From Chloroflexota bacterium (GTDB lineage Bacteria > Chloroflexota > UBA11872 > UBA12225 > JAJDUF01): 64,000 nt of DNA. The position numbers and the translations under genes are program-made. Of the stretch, positions 54,527-63,180 are shown one piece after another. The stretch is taken from the NCBI GenBank assembly GCA_022826725.1, contig JAJDUF010000016.1:62001-126000 (forward strand). Direction: 5' to 3'. The number at the start of each line of letters is the position of its first letter. The stretch's first letter is position 1. The notes beneath the pieces were generated by a model. It searched no databases. It had not been told where the DNA came from and saw nothing but the letters and a program-made list of their open reading frames with translations.

Positions 54527-54738
54527 TGGCGATCAACTCCTGCTCGCTGTGGGCGGTGGGAGATAAAGCGTTTGAGGCGGCGCTCCAGCCGCGAGCGTGG
54601 CAGGAGGACGCGACGCTCGCAAGTCTGGCAGCGCAGCCCAATGTCGGCGCCGAGGCGCACGATGCGCCATGTATCTCCCCCGCAAGGATGTGCCTTGCGG
54701 AGCTGCACCACGTCGTCGAGCGCAAGCTCAAGTACCAT
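54523..54738 (-). CDS. DUF951 family protein
   Basis: A 71-residue protein. VLELALDDVVQLRKAHPCGGDTWRIVRLGADIGLRCQTCERRVLLPRSRLERRLKRF is, in short segments, the DUF951 family pattern: hydrophobic strand, RKAHPCGGD, RLGADIGLRC and CQTCERRV..RSRLERR. Three cysteines could bind zinc. Function is not known in any organism I am aware of. In Gram-positive genomes it is often beside ychF or similar; here it is coupled to an MFS exporter by an ATGA overlap. Confidence 0.9.
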   Translation of the reverse strand: MVLELALDDVVQLRKAHPCGGDTWRIVRLGADIGLRCQTCERRVLLPRSRLERRLKRFISHRPQRAGVDRQ

Positions 54739-54860
54739 ACCAACGAGGGCGCTACTCTCAGTCCTAAAGAGGGTACCGCAAGCGTGAGTGGCCGCGTAGC
54801 CCCCGGCGCGATCTCGCCATCATCACGTGCCGCGCCCGTCAAGCTTGCGCCGGCCGGGCG

Positions 54861-55685
54861 TTAGCGCGTCCTGGCCCGATTACAGAGATCGCGCAGCCGC
54901 AGCGCGGCACCACGCGCGGCGGTGGCGAAATCCGGCCCGGGAGACGCATACAACACCTGCCGCGCCACATTGATCAGCGCCGAGGCGCCGCCCTTGGTGG
55001 CCGCAGCGGCAGCGGTTGCGGCATCCCCTCCCTGTGCTCCGACACCGGGTACCAGGATCGGTGTTTCAGGGCACAGGTCTCGGATACGGGCGAGTTCCCG
55101 CGGCTGCGTGGCACCGACCACCAACCCGGTATTACGGTAGGTGTCCCACGATTCTACGCGGCGAGCGATCACCTCGTACAAGGGTGCTCCATCAACCAGG
55201 AGGTCTTGTATCTCGGTAGCGCCCGGGTTGGAGGTGCGGCAGAGGATAAAGGCGCCACGTTCCGGACGCGCCAAGAACGGCTCCAGCGCGTCGCGACCCA
55301 GAAAAGGACTAACGGTCGCTGCGTCGAATGCATACACGTCGAAGAGCGCTTGCGCGTAGCGCTGCATCGTGTTGTCGATGTCACCCCGTTTGGCATCGCC
55401 AATCACCAGCACACCGTCCGGCACATGCCGGACGGTGTCGCTAAGGGCGGCCATACCGCGTGGCCCTAGGGCCTCATAGAAGGCTAGATTGGGCTTATAG
55501 GCACAGACGAGATCCGCCGTAGCGTCAATAATGGCCCGGTTGAAGGCCACGGCCGCTGCAGCTTCATCGCGCGCACCGGCGCGCACGCTTGCCGGTACCA
55601 GTTGTGGATCGTAATCCAGACCGATACAGAGGATCGTGTCGCGGTGCGCGATAGTCTCGGCAAGACGAGCGCGGAAGCTCCCCAT
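54861..55685 (-). CDS. pyrF: Orotidine 5'-phosphate decarboxylase, type 2
   Basis: A 274-residue OMP decarboxylase, last step of UMP synthesis. ILCIGLDYDP opens, the catalytic Lys/Asp cluster is GDAKRGDIDNT, and the phosphate loop region holds PILVPGVGAQGGD. The 274-residue length with that motif fits the mycobacterial-type PyrF subgroup. The stop of the upstream kinase gene abuts its ATG without a gap. No other pyr gene lies near. Confidence 0.95.
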   Translation of the reverse strand: MGSFRARLAETIAHRDTILCIGLDYDPQLVPASVRAGARDEAAAAVAFNRAIIDATADLVCAYKPNLAFYEALGPRGMAALSDTVRHVPDGVLVIGDAKRGDIDNTMQRYAQALFDVYAFDAATVSPFLGRDALEPFLARPERGAFILCRTSNPGATEIQDLLVDGAPLYEVIARRVESWDTYRNTGLVVGATQPRELARIRDLCPETPILVPGVGAQGGDAATAAAAATKGGASALINVARQVLYASPGPDFATAARGAALRLRDLCNRARTR

Positions 55686-56363
55686 CTAGGCAACCTGCTG
55701 CGGACTGTTCAGCAGCGCAACTCGTTTGCCACGATTTTCTGCACGGCCACCATCCAAGAACCCCATAATAGTAGCCACTGCCTCACCAAGGGTACCAGGT
55801 GTACTCGCTACTACCAGATCGGTCCGTTGTGGCCGCTCGACGGTTGCTTGCATGGCCCGATACACCGACCAATCGGCATCGGAGTCATACGCTGACATCC
55901 CCCGACCGCGGCGCAGCAGCCGCTCCCGGACGAGCGCTGGCGCTGCCTCAACCCAGACCAGGAAATACGGCACGCCGGTAGCACGAGCAATACAGCGTAG
56001 TGTGCGGCGCCCCGGGGCAGTCAGATTGGTTGCATCGAACAGCGTAGGATAGCCCTTGGTCAGCAGTATACGGAGCACTGCATGGCAGGTTCGGTACACA
56101 CGACCACTCTCGACCGGTGAGTACGTCGGCTGCGGAGCGAGTGCCTTACGCACCGTATCCGTGCGTATGATGACCACTGCGCGCTGGGCAGCAACGGCAG
56201 CGGCGAGGTGCGATTTTCCGGTGCCGGGTAACCCCGCCAACACCACCAAGACCGCCGGGCCAGCAGGTTGCGGTGGCAGTTGAAGCACGTCCCACACCCG
56301 GTGCGGCACCGGGGCGACTTTCACGGGCACCGACCTACGAGGATGGCCCGGCGCCGGTAGCAC
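55686..56363 (-). CDS. P-loop kinase-like ATP-binding protein (AAA_33 type)
   Basis: A 225-residue protein. Walker A GLPGTGKSHLA near residue 45, a TDTVRKAL segment, FDATNLTAPGRRTL, and RERLLRRGR..RMQATVERP (YRAMQATVERPQ) are the pattern of small kinases of the AAA_33/polynucleotide-kinase-like family that phosphorylate nucleic-acid ends, sugars or small metabolites. The start is uncertain as the first 35 residues are not family-like. It ends exactly where pyrF begins and is cotranscribed with it. Confidence 0.82.
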   Translation of the reverse strand: MLPAPGHPRRSVPVKVAPVPHRVWDVLQLPPQPAGPAVLVVLAGLPGTGKSHLAAAVAAQRAVVIIRTDTVRKALAPQPTYSPVESGRVYRTCHAVLRILLTKGYPTLFDATNLTAPGRRTLRCIARATGVPYFLVWVEAAPALVRERLLRRGRGMSAYDSDADWSVYRAMQATVERPQRTDLVVASTPGTLGEAVATIMGFLDGGRAENRGKRVALLNSPQQVA

Positions 56364-56468
56364 AGCAGCAAGCTCATCGTGCGTCTGTTCTACCGGTACC
56401 AGGCCACCACGCTCACCGCAGGCAACGGCAAGAGCGGGTCACTCGCTCATACCCCGTCCGCTTGCGGC

Positions 56469-58424
56469 TCACGACGGCGGCAGAGGTGCTCCAAGGAGGA
56501 TCGAATCGAGCGCCTCATCGCTCAACACCACCAGGTTCTCCCACCGATAGCCCCGGACAAAGAAGGTCGTGAGGGACGGGATCCAGCGTCGCAGGCCGTT
56601 TTCGATCACGTAGACCTTGTCGCCGGTAATGCCCTTGACAATGCTGCCCTCGCCAACTCCGAAGGGTAAACCCTCGGGAATGCTACGCAGGAAGCCGGCA
56701 TCGGCCTCAGTGACCTGATCCCACCGGAAGCCGCGCGACACGAAAAGCTCCAGCGTCGAAATCCAGTGACGCTGGCCGTCTTCGATCTCATAGATCTTCG
56801 ACCCGCCGATGGCCCGCACCAACGTGCCTTCCGGCAATATGGCCGGAATGCGGTCGACCACGAAAGCCGGCACGTTAATCACGGCACCCCACTGATAGCC
56901 ACCGGCTGCGAACGCTGTCGGGGAGGGGATCCACTCTCGCCTCCCGTTGCGAATGACGTAGATCGTCCCGCTCGGCTCACGGATCAGGCTGCCCTCGCGC
57001 AAAGCCGGGATCGCCGATCCTTCCGGGATGGGGGCAAGCTGCTCCGGCCGGACGTCTGCCCAACTCCCCGGATTGATGCCCAGAATGGCCGCAGTCGTTG
57101 GGTCTGGCACCCAATGGCGCCAGCCTCCTGCCACCAAGTAGACCCGTCCGGAGGTGAAGTCGCGCTGAACAGTGACGGTCTCCGCCACCGTGGTCGCCGC
57201 GGCCGTAGCGGCGGCCGCGGCTGTCGGATCACCCTCTTCCAGCGCGTAAAGCCCACGGTCTCCCGAGCCAACATACAGCGTGCCGTCAGCACCAAGCGCC
57301 ATAGCAGCGACGATTTCGCCATAGGTCTCGAATGTGCTGTACAACCCACCGCTCGGAGAAAGCACGTAGACCTTGCTGTCCAGCGAAGCAACGTACACGT
57401 TGTCACGGCCATCTACGAGAGCCGGCGCCACAATGCCGTTGCCCGTGGCGAACTCCCATTTGACAACGCCCGTACCGCTATCAACCGCGTAGAAGGTGCC
57501 GTTCTCCGAGCCGATATACACCGTGCCGTTGGCTCCGAGCGAGGGCGCCGCACGCAACTTCCTGCCAGCGCTCAGGACCGTCTTCCACAGGAGCGCACCA
57601 TGGGGGTCAATCGCGTACAAGCTCCCGTTACCAGTGCCGATGTAGGCCGTGCCGTCAGGACCGATGGCAGGACCGGCATACGCCGCACCATCAAGACCGG
57701 ACTTCCAGCGGTCACCGCCATTAGATTCACCGTTGAAGACCTCGCTGGCGCGCGAGGCCCAGAAGACCGTGCCGTTCGGGCCACGGGCGGGCGCGGCCGT
57801 CACAGCACCACCGGCACGGCGCACACCGCGCGCATCGCCACTGCTGTCCACTTGGTAGACCTCCCAATCATCAGCGCCAACCATGATGCAGCAATACCCG
57901 CTGTCCAAGAGCGCCGGGCCACGGACCGGGCTACTGCCGCTTGCGTACGGTGAAGACGACACGTGGAAAGTCCACCCCAAGGCCTTGTCAGGCTCAATGG
58001 CAAGAATGCGACCGTCCTCAACGCCGATGATGATGTTGTCAGAGCTGTGAATCGCCGGCGCCGTAATGTCTCCACCGCCAGCAGGCGCACCGTCGACCTT
58101 AAACTGACGGATATCAACCTGCCACCGTCTCGTGCCATCAGGGCGCACTGCTGTGAGGTAGTGACGACTTGGGACATAGATCGTGCCATCCTCCGCAATC
58201 GCCAGACCGCCAATAATCGGTCTCCGAACGTAATAGACCCATTTCCGGCGCAGTGTTACCGGTCCATTCACCGTGGTGCGACCGGTGCGCTGCGGATCGT
58301 GTTGAAACTGTGGCCAGGGCGACCCCTCTTGGGGGCCGCGTGCAGCAACTACCGGTATGGTCACACCGATAGCAAACAACGCAGCGAAGACTGCGACAAC
58401 GATACGGCGCATCTCTGTGGCCAT
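56469..58424 (-). CDS. Exported PQQ-like beta-propeller protein with four C-terminal repeats
   Basis: A 651-residue secreted protein. Signal peptide ends near residue 29 (PVVAARG). Residues about 35-400 are propeller blades with the PQQ/WD40-like pattern (GTIYVPSRHYLTAVRPDG, GTAYIGTGNGSLYAIDP, GTVYIGSENGTFYAVDS, DNVYVASLDSKVYVLSP). An Ala/Thr/Val linker (about 403-430) leads to four repeats of about 50 residues: VYLVAGGWRHWVPDP, IYVIRNGRREWIPSP, IYEIEDGQRHWISTL, VYVIENGLRRWIPSL, each followed by G-x-x-W and PEG or similar. AAGGAGAGC precedes the ATG. Not a PQQ dehydrogenase by motif; binding role likely. Confidence 0.85.
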   Translation of the reverse strand: MATEMRRIVVAVFAALFAIGVTIPVVAARGPQEGSPWPQFQHDPQRTGRTTVNGPVTLRRKWVYYVRRPIIGGLAIAEDGTIYVPSRHYLTAVRPDGTRRWQVDIRQFKVDGAPAGGGDITAPAIHSSDNIIIGVEDGRILAIEPDKALGWTFHVSSSPYASGSSPVRGPALLDSGYCCIMVGADDWEVYQVDSSGDARGVRRAGGAVTAAPARGPNGTVFWASRASEVFNGESNGGDRWKSGLDGAAYAGPAIGPDGTAYIGTGNGSLYAIDPHGALLWKTVLSAGRKLRAAPSLGANGTVYIGSENGTFYAVDSGTGVVKWEFATGNGIVAPALVDGRDNVYVASLDSKVYVLSPSGGLYSTFETYGEIVAAMALGADGTLYVGSGDRGLYALEEGDPTAAAAATAAATTVAETVTVQRDFTSGRVYLVAGGWRHWVPDPTTAAILGINPGSWADVRPEQLAPIPEGSAIPALREGSLIREPSGTIYVIRNGRREWIPSPTAFAAGGYQWGAVINVPAFVVDRIPAILPEGTLVRAIGGSKIYEIEDGQRHWISTLELFVSRGFRWDQVTEADAGFLRSIPEGLPFGVGEGSIVKGITGDKVYVIENGLRRWIPSLTTFFVRGYRWENLVVLSDEALDSILLGAPLPPS

Positions 58425-58581
58425 GATGCTCTCCTTAGCCTGACCCTGATGGTCTCATCGTATGGGTATCATGGGCCGGCCCCATGCTTCTTAACGGACA
58501 CTGCATAGGTCAGTGCCTCGCTCCCGCCGGCCGTCACTGCGCTCCCCAAGGGTAGCATGTGGCCGCCGGTCTAATCTTCGC

Positions 58582-59079
58582 TTATTGGCTCTCGACACTG
58601 AGTAACTCGACCTGAAACACCAACGTGGCCCCGGGCGGGATGGAAACCGTTCCATCCGCTTCGACATAGCCGCGGTCGCCGTAGCCTAGCTCCCCCGGAA
58701 TCACCAGCTTGCGATGACCCCCAACCCGCATGGTGGCTACTCCTTCATCCCAGCCGGCGATCACCAAGCCCTGGCCCAGGGGGAACTTGAACGGTACACG
58801 GCCTTCAGCCCGGGAGCTATCGAACTGCGTGCCATCGGTCAGCCAGCCAGTGTAGTGGACCTCCACCATGTCGCCCGCTTTGGGTGTAGGGCCATCGCCT
58901 TCACGGAGGTCGCGGTAGCGCAGGCCGGACGCGGTGGTGGTGAACTGCTCGTCATCGGTCAGCACCGGGCCATCCAATGCATCGGGATTGGCGGTCTCGC
59001 TGGCATCATCATCCCCGCAGGCGCCAAGCGCGATGGCGGCGATAAGCAGAAGCAGTACCGGCCAGAGACGAAAGCGCAT
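58582..59079 (-). CDS. FKBP-type peptidyl-prolyl isomerase, lipoprotein
   Basis: A 165-residue prolyl isomerase. Signal and lipobox end at Cys21 (IALGAC). The FKBP domain has VEVHYTGWLTDGTQFDSS, FPLGQGLVIAGWDEGVATMRVGG and ELGYGDRG..IPPGATLVFQVELLSV, with the active-site aromatics in place. It should assist folding of exported proteins at the outer face of the membrane. GGAGGAG precedes ATG 59079; an upstream in-frame ATG would add eight residues. Confidence 0.95.
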   Translation of the reverse strand: MRFRLWPVLLLLIAAIALGACGDDDASETANPDALDGPVLTDDEQFTTTASGLRYRDLREGDGPTPKAGDMVEVHYTGWLTDGTQFDSSRAEGRVPFKFPLGQGLVIAGWDEGVATMRVGGHRKLVIPGELGYGDRGYVEADGTVSIPPGATLVFQVELLSVESQ

Positions 59080-59273
59080 CGTCACTCCTCCTCGCCTTTG
59101 CACGCGATATTCGCAGGGTGCGATGGGAAACGCGGACCACGCTCCGGAAGCGCCACCAGCCGTAGGGCGGCCGCTAAGAACGAACTGCGCGCGGGCAAAG
59201 TATACCTACGGCGGCTAGTCAGCGGCGGGGCGCCGCCTGGAACCGACACCGTAGCGTGATAGGCAGCATGTGC

Positions 59274-60707
59274 CTACGGTGTGCCTTGTTGTTGCTGCTG
59301 CTGTCTGCGCCGCCACTCCGCCAGGATCGTATTTTGCTCGCCGGCAATCGCCGTCGTCGACTCTGCTACCGTCTGCTCTCCTTTCCACATCGGCACCAAG
59401 CCCTGGTCGTAGACTTTCAACAGTTCGTTCGATTTCGGGTGTAAGGGCAGCGGCCTTGCATAGGCCAGCGCAGCGAGCGTGGCGGCGCCGTACCGGTCTA
59501 CGAATTCGCTCGCCAGGGAGCGCCGCGCCGGCGGCGCCACGCATCCGTTCTGATTGGCGGCTTGGAACCGGCGTTGCGTCTCCTCACTCGTCCACCAGCT
59601 GAGGAAGCGCCACGCATCGTCCGGCATCCGCGCGGTCTTGCTCAGGTGGAAGGCACCAAGGCCTTGATGCATGAAGGTGGCAGATCGGCGTGGCCCCCGT
59701 GGTGGCTCCACTATGGCAAGGCTGAACTGCGGCGCCCGACCGAAGGCTTCGGTGAAAGCACTCTCATTGAGAGAGGGGCCATAGAGTATCGCCACGCGGC
59801 CATCAATAAAGAGTTCCCAGGCATCAAGGCCGTTGGCTCGACTGAGGTCCGCTTCCCACAGCGTGACCGCTTGGGTCAGGGTAAGCCCACTGAGCCACTG
59901 CAGCGCTTCTTGGGCCTCGGGTTGTGCTACTAGGCTCTCGCTGCGGTCCGCACTGAGCATGGCGCCCCCGTTCGCCCAGATCCACGGCAGCGTCGAGAAC
60001 ACCTGTGAATCGAAACCGAAACCAAAGATCGGCTTGGGTTGCTGGCGGTTGGTCAACTTCCTGACGGCGTCGCGGAACTGCGGCCAGGTCCAGGCCGTCG
60101 TGGGGACGACGAGACCCGCGCTGGCAAAGAGTGCCTCATTGAGCACGAGCACAGTTGGCAGAACTTCGGTCAGCAGGCCATACAGCTTGCGCTGCCATTG
60201 CATGGCCTCGATGGCCCCCGGCCAGTAGTCGGAGAGATCGTATTTGTCGCTGCGGAGGAACGGGAGGAGGTCCACGGCAGCGTCGCCGACGAAGAGGTGG
60301 GAGGTGAAGTACGGGAATAAAAACTGCATGACGTCGAAGAGGAGTCCCGCGCTGTGCAGTTGCGCGATCTGCTCTCCTGAACTGGGAGAGTCAAGGTCGT
60401 GCGTCAGCGGAATGGGCTGCCAGTCCACCGTGAGCCGCGGATGCCGTTCGGTGAACTCTTCGGCCAACAACCCTAGGACGCTGCTGTGTTCCTCTAGCCA
60501 CTCGGGCCAGTCCACGAGCACTTGGACTTTCTGCGGCGGGTTGGCTTTCGTGGGCGCTTCTTCCTGTGGACGAGGCGGCGCAGGGGTAGCCGGGCCTGAT
60601 GTCTCATCCGGTGTCGTGCTGGGTGGCCGTAGGTCACATGCGGCTGCGAGGAGGCTGCCCAGGGCGGTGGCCGCACTACGCAAGAAGCGCCGGCGGGTCA
60701 TGCTCAT
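59274..60707 (-). CDS. Extracellular solute-binding lipoprotein (family 1), orphan, second
   Basis: A 477-residue protein starting MSMTRRRFLRSAATALGSLL and ending the signal at AAAC: a clear Tat motif (RRRFLR) with lipobox. The mature part resembles the 44333-45796 protein: LPWIWANGGAMLSAD, RFLSWWTSEETQRRF and a long C-terminal helix region, marks of sugar-binding ABC SBPs. AAGGAGG lies ten bases before ATG 60707. No permease genes nearby; it follows, on the same strand, a third SBP gene. Confidence 0.88.
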   Translation of the reverse strand: MSMTRRRFLRSAATALGSLLAAACDLRPPSTTPDETSGPATPAPPRPQEEAPTKANPPQKVQVLVDWPEWLEEHSSVLGLLAEEFTERHPRLTVDWQPIPLTHDLDSPSSGEQIAQLHSAGLLFDVMQFLFPYFTSHLFVGDAAVDLLPFLRSDKYDLSDYWPGAIEAMQWQRKLYGLLTEVLPTVLVLNEALFASAGLVVPTTAWTWPQFRDAVRKLTNRQQPKPIFGFGFDSQVFSTLPWIWANGGAMLSADRSESLVAQPEAQEALQWLSGLTLTQAVTLWEADLSRANGLDAWELFIDGRVAILYGPSLNESAFTEAFGRAPQFSLAIVEPPRGPRRSATFMHQGLGAFHLSKTARMPDDAWRFLSWWTSEETQRRFQAANQNGCVAPPARRSLASEFVDRYGAATLAALAYARPLPLHPKSNELLKVYDQGLVPMWKGEQTVAESTTAIAGEQNTILAEWRRRQQQQQQGTP

Positions 60708-60801
60708 CACTGCGGCCTCCTTGCGCCGGCCTGTTCCTTATACGTAGGTGCCGGCAAACGCGGCGCTGCTTACGTCACTACGTCAATCGGCTCCGGGTCG
60801 C

Positions 60802-62391
60802 TCACCGGCGGGTCGTGCCAGTGTAGACGGGCGTGATGGCCTGCGCGATCTTCTCTAGCTGCGCGACCAGCTTCCGCGCCCCGTCACCCGGCGCCTGCTG
60901 CTTCCGCACCACCACGGCCTGGAACGTGGCCTCGATCGCCTGGCTGACCTGGTCATAGCGAGGGGGATCGAACGGCGGCCGGCCGTAGCGCAGCCAGAGC
61001 GCAATCATCTGCTGGGTGTTCGCGCTCTGCAGATAGCCCCAGCCGAGGATGGACTGGCGGGGCGGCACTGCCCAGCGTAGGTGCGTATAGGAGTAGAGCG
61101 TCTCCGGCTCCAGGAGCATCGTCAGCAACTCCCAGGCATCGTCGGGAGCGGCCGATTGCGTGCTCACGTGCAGGACGGCGGTATGGGCATGCACCAGCGG
61201 CGCGGCGCGTGCGCCCGGGAGCGCGTAGCGCGTGCTGCCCGGCACCGGCGGCACGCCGACCAGCGTGGACTCCGGCGTCGGCCGCCCGGCCGCTGCCGGC
61301 GGTGGGCCGGAAAGCGCCGCCCGGCGCTGCTCCGCCTCCGCGGTCGCCATGGCTGTGCGGACTTCAACCGATGGGGGAGCATCCTGTTGCTGCGGTGCTG
61401 CCTCTCGCGGTGGCGGCGAGGTTGGATGCCATTTGTATCGTTGTAGGAAATCACCATGCTGCGGCGGCAATCCTGGCACCCACGCATGGGCCACCTTCCC
61501 AAGGTACCAATGACCAGAGTCAACACTCGATGGCTCGATGTACTGATCTCGCTCTAGGGTCACCACGCCGGCCGGCCGCACGGCGGCGTCGAGATCGCGG
61601 AGCATGGCAAGCACCGCCTCCGCCTCCTGCTCCAGTGCCGCGACTTGCCCACCGTCGTAGAGCGTGACACCCGTGAGCTGTAGCAGCCACCAGAACCAGC
61701 GACTATGCGGCGCCGGCAGCCCCGCCCGGACCAACTCGCCATCATTCACCAACGTAGACCGGAAGGCCGTATCGAGCAAATCACCCCAAGTCGTCGGCGG
61801 CTGACCGATTCCCGCGGCCCGCAAGACGTGCCGATTAAAGTAGAGCGTGTAGACTTGCGAGAACAGGGGCAACCCCCACTGCACGCCCGCGGTCTGTCCG
61901 GCGAGCAAAGCCGGCTGGACAAAATCATCGGAGTGGGGTAGCTGCTTGATCCATCCATCGAGGCGGTGGGCCAACCGCCGCCGGATCAAGTCGGCGTTAC
62001 GCAGATCGTCGGTCTGGAAGATGTCCGGGGCGGTGCCGGCCCGGTGCAACTCTAGGGCCCGGTTGAGCGGATCGTGATGGGACTCGAAGCTGACCGTGCT
62101 ATCCGGGTAGTGCTCCATTAGGGCGGGGGCAGCGGTCGTGCGGAACCACTCTGCGACAGGCTTTTCCGGTCGTCCATCAGGCCCTATCCAGTCCACAGGA
62201 GTTTCGGTGAACGTGGTCCCCAACCCCGGCCCGTACCGCCCGTACAGCACGCGGAGGGTGACCGGGGCCGCTCGGGGAAGTGGCAGCCCGGTACCCGGCC
62301 AGAGCGATTCGGTGAGGGAACAGGCGGCGGCGAGTATGCCGCCCAACGCAGCGCCGGAGCGAGTCAGGTACTGCCGGCGGGCAAATCGCAT
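60802..62391 (-). CDS. Extracellular solute-binding lipoprotein, orphan, third
   Basis: A 529-residue SBP. The start MRFARRQYLTRSGAALGGILAAAC has twin arginines and a lipobox. The mature part is more diverged, with FQTDDLRNADLI, GVQWGLPLFSQVYTLYFNRHVL and DDAWELLTMLLEPETLYSY matching family 1 SBPs. A Pro/Ala-rich insertion (about residues 335-395) is atypical. GAAGGGGG precedes ATG 62391. It precedes the second SBP by 95 bases on the same strand, so the two may be one operon. Confidence 0.85.
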   Translation of the reverse strand: MRFARRQYLTRSGAALGGILAAACSLTESLWPGTGLPLPRAAPVTLRVLYGRYGPGLGTTFTETPVDWIGPDGRPEKPVAEWFRTTAAPALMEHYPDSTVSFESHHDPLNRALELHRAGTAPDIFQTDDLRNADLIRRRLAHRLDGWIKQLPHSDDFVQPALLAGQTAGVQWGLPLFSQVYTLYFNRHVLRAAGIGQPPTTWGDLLDTAFRSTLVNDGELVRAGLPAPHSRWFWWLLQLTGVTLYDGGQVAALEQEAEAVLAMLRDLDAAVRPAGVVTLERDQYIEPSSVDSGHWYLGKVAHAWVPGLPPQHGDFLQRYKWHPTSPPPREAAPQQQDAPPSVEVRTAMATAEAEQRRAALSGPPPAAAGRPTPESTLVGVPPVPGSTRYALPGARAAPLVHAHTAVLHVSTQSAAPDDAWELLTMLLEPETLYSYTHLRWAVPPRQSILGWGYLQSANTQQMIALWLRYGRPPFDPPRYDQVSQAIEATFQAVVVRKQQAPGDGARKLVAQLEKIAQAITPVYTGTTRR

Positions 62392-62652
62392 CAAGGCGCC
62401 CCCTTCCGTAAGGAAGCACGCAGCGCGAGGCAACTCCTATCAGCACAGGCTAGGAATCAGTGTACCAACACATGTCTGTCATCATACGTTGACTCTTCCG
62501 GAATGATGTGTGAAGAAATAGAGGCATGCGCCAGCCACGACGGCGACCAAACAGTCGCTACGGAAGCGCCGTCATCCGCTGACAGTGGGGGCGGCCGTAA
62601 CGTAGCATTGAAATAGGAGCAACGCCGGCCAACTAGGCCGCTGGAGGCGGGT

Positions 62653-63051
62653 ATGAACAACGCCGTAGTCTGGACCGTGGGGAGTTTTCTGGGGGGACGT
62701 ATGCTGGAACGTGTGGTCGCGGCGGCGCTCGGCTCGGCCAGCGGCCGGCGGTTGATGCAGCGCTGGGACAAGCGCGAACTCACCCCGTTCGAGCATCGGA
62801 TGCTGGCGCAACAGTGGGCGGGCGGGATTGCCAAAGCGGTGATTGCCGCCGGCCCTATCGTGGCGGCGGTGATGAGCTTGCGGAGCAGCGTTGACTCCGG
62901 CGACGCGGCCGCTTCCGAGGACAAGCCGTTCGATTGGGCGCGGGCCATCTCCCGGACGGCCGAGCTGTTGCTGGCCTTGGGGGCCATTCTCAAGGTGATC
63001 GGCAATTACCTGGAGAATCGCGAGGCAGTGGCGGCGGAGCACGAGGATTGA
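62653..63051 (+). CDS. Small membrane-associated hypothetical protein (132 aa)
   Basis: An open frame with GGAGG before ATG 62653. A short hydrophobic N-terminus, an amphipathic stretch (ASGRRLMQRWDKRELTPFEH), one likely membrane segment near residues 57-75 (GIAKAVIAAGPIVAAVMSL) and a second near 105-120 (LLLALGAILKVIG). Rich in Ala and Arg. No family recognised. Divergent from the SBP genes and convergent to the glcD-like gene. Confidence 0.6.
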   Translation: MNNAVVWTVGSFLGGRMLERVVAAALGSASGRRLMQRWDKRELTPFEHRMLAQQWAGGIAKAVIAAGPIVAAVMSLRSSVDSGDAAASEDKPFDWARAISRTAELLLALGAILKVIGNYLENREAVAAEHED

Positions 63052-63082
63052 GGCGTTCGTTGCGGGCTGGGGCCACACATAG

Positions 63083-63145
63083 CCCCCCTATGGCCCGCCC
63101 CCCCGCAGCGGGGGGACGTGGATTCCCGCTGGCGCGGGAATGACG
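63083..63145. repeat. Composite hairpin repeat
   Basis: CCCCCCTATGGCCCGCCCCCCCGCAGCGGGGGGACG followed by the perfect ATTCCCGC..GCGGGAAT palindrome, between convergent genes. Confidence 0.88.
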
Positions 63146-63180
63146 GGGAAGGGATGTTGTCGAGGCGGGAGACGGCTGCT

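Noticed and set aside
56766..57953. Open frame of 395 codons opposite the propeller gene
   Set aside because: Arg-rich shadow; the minus-strand protein has a signal peptide and regular repeats.
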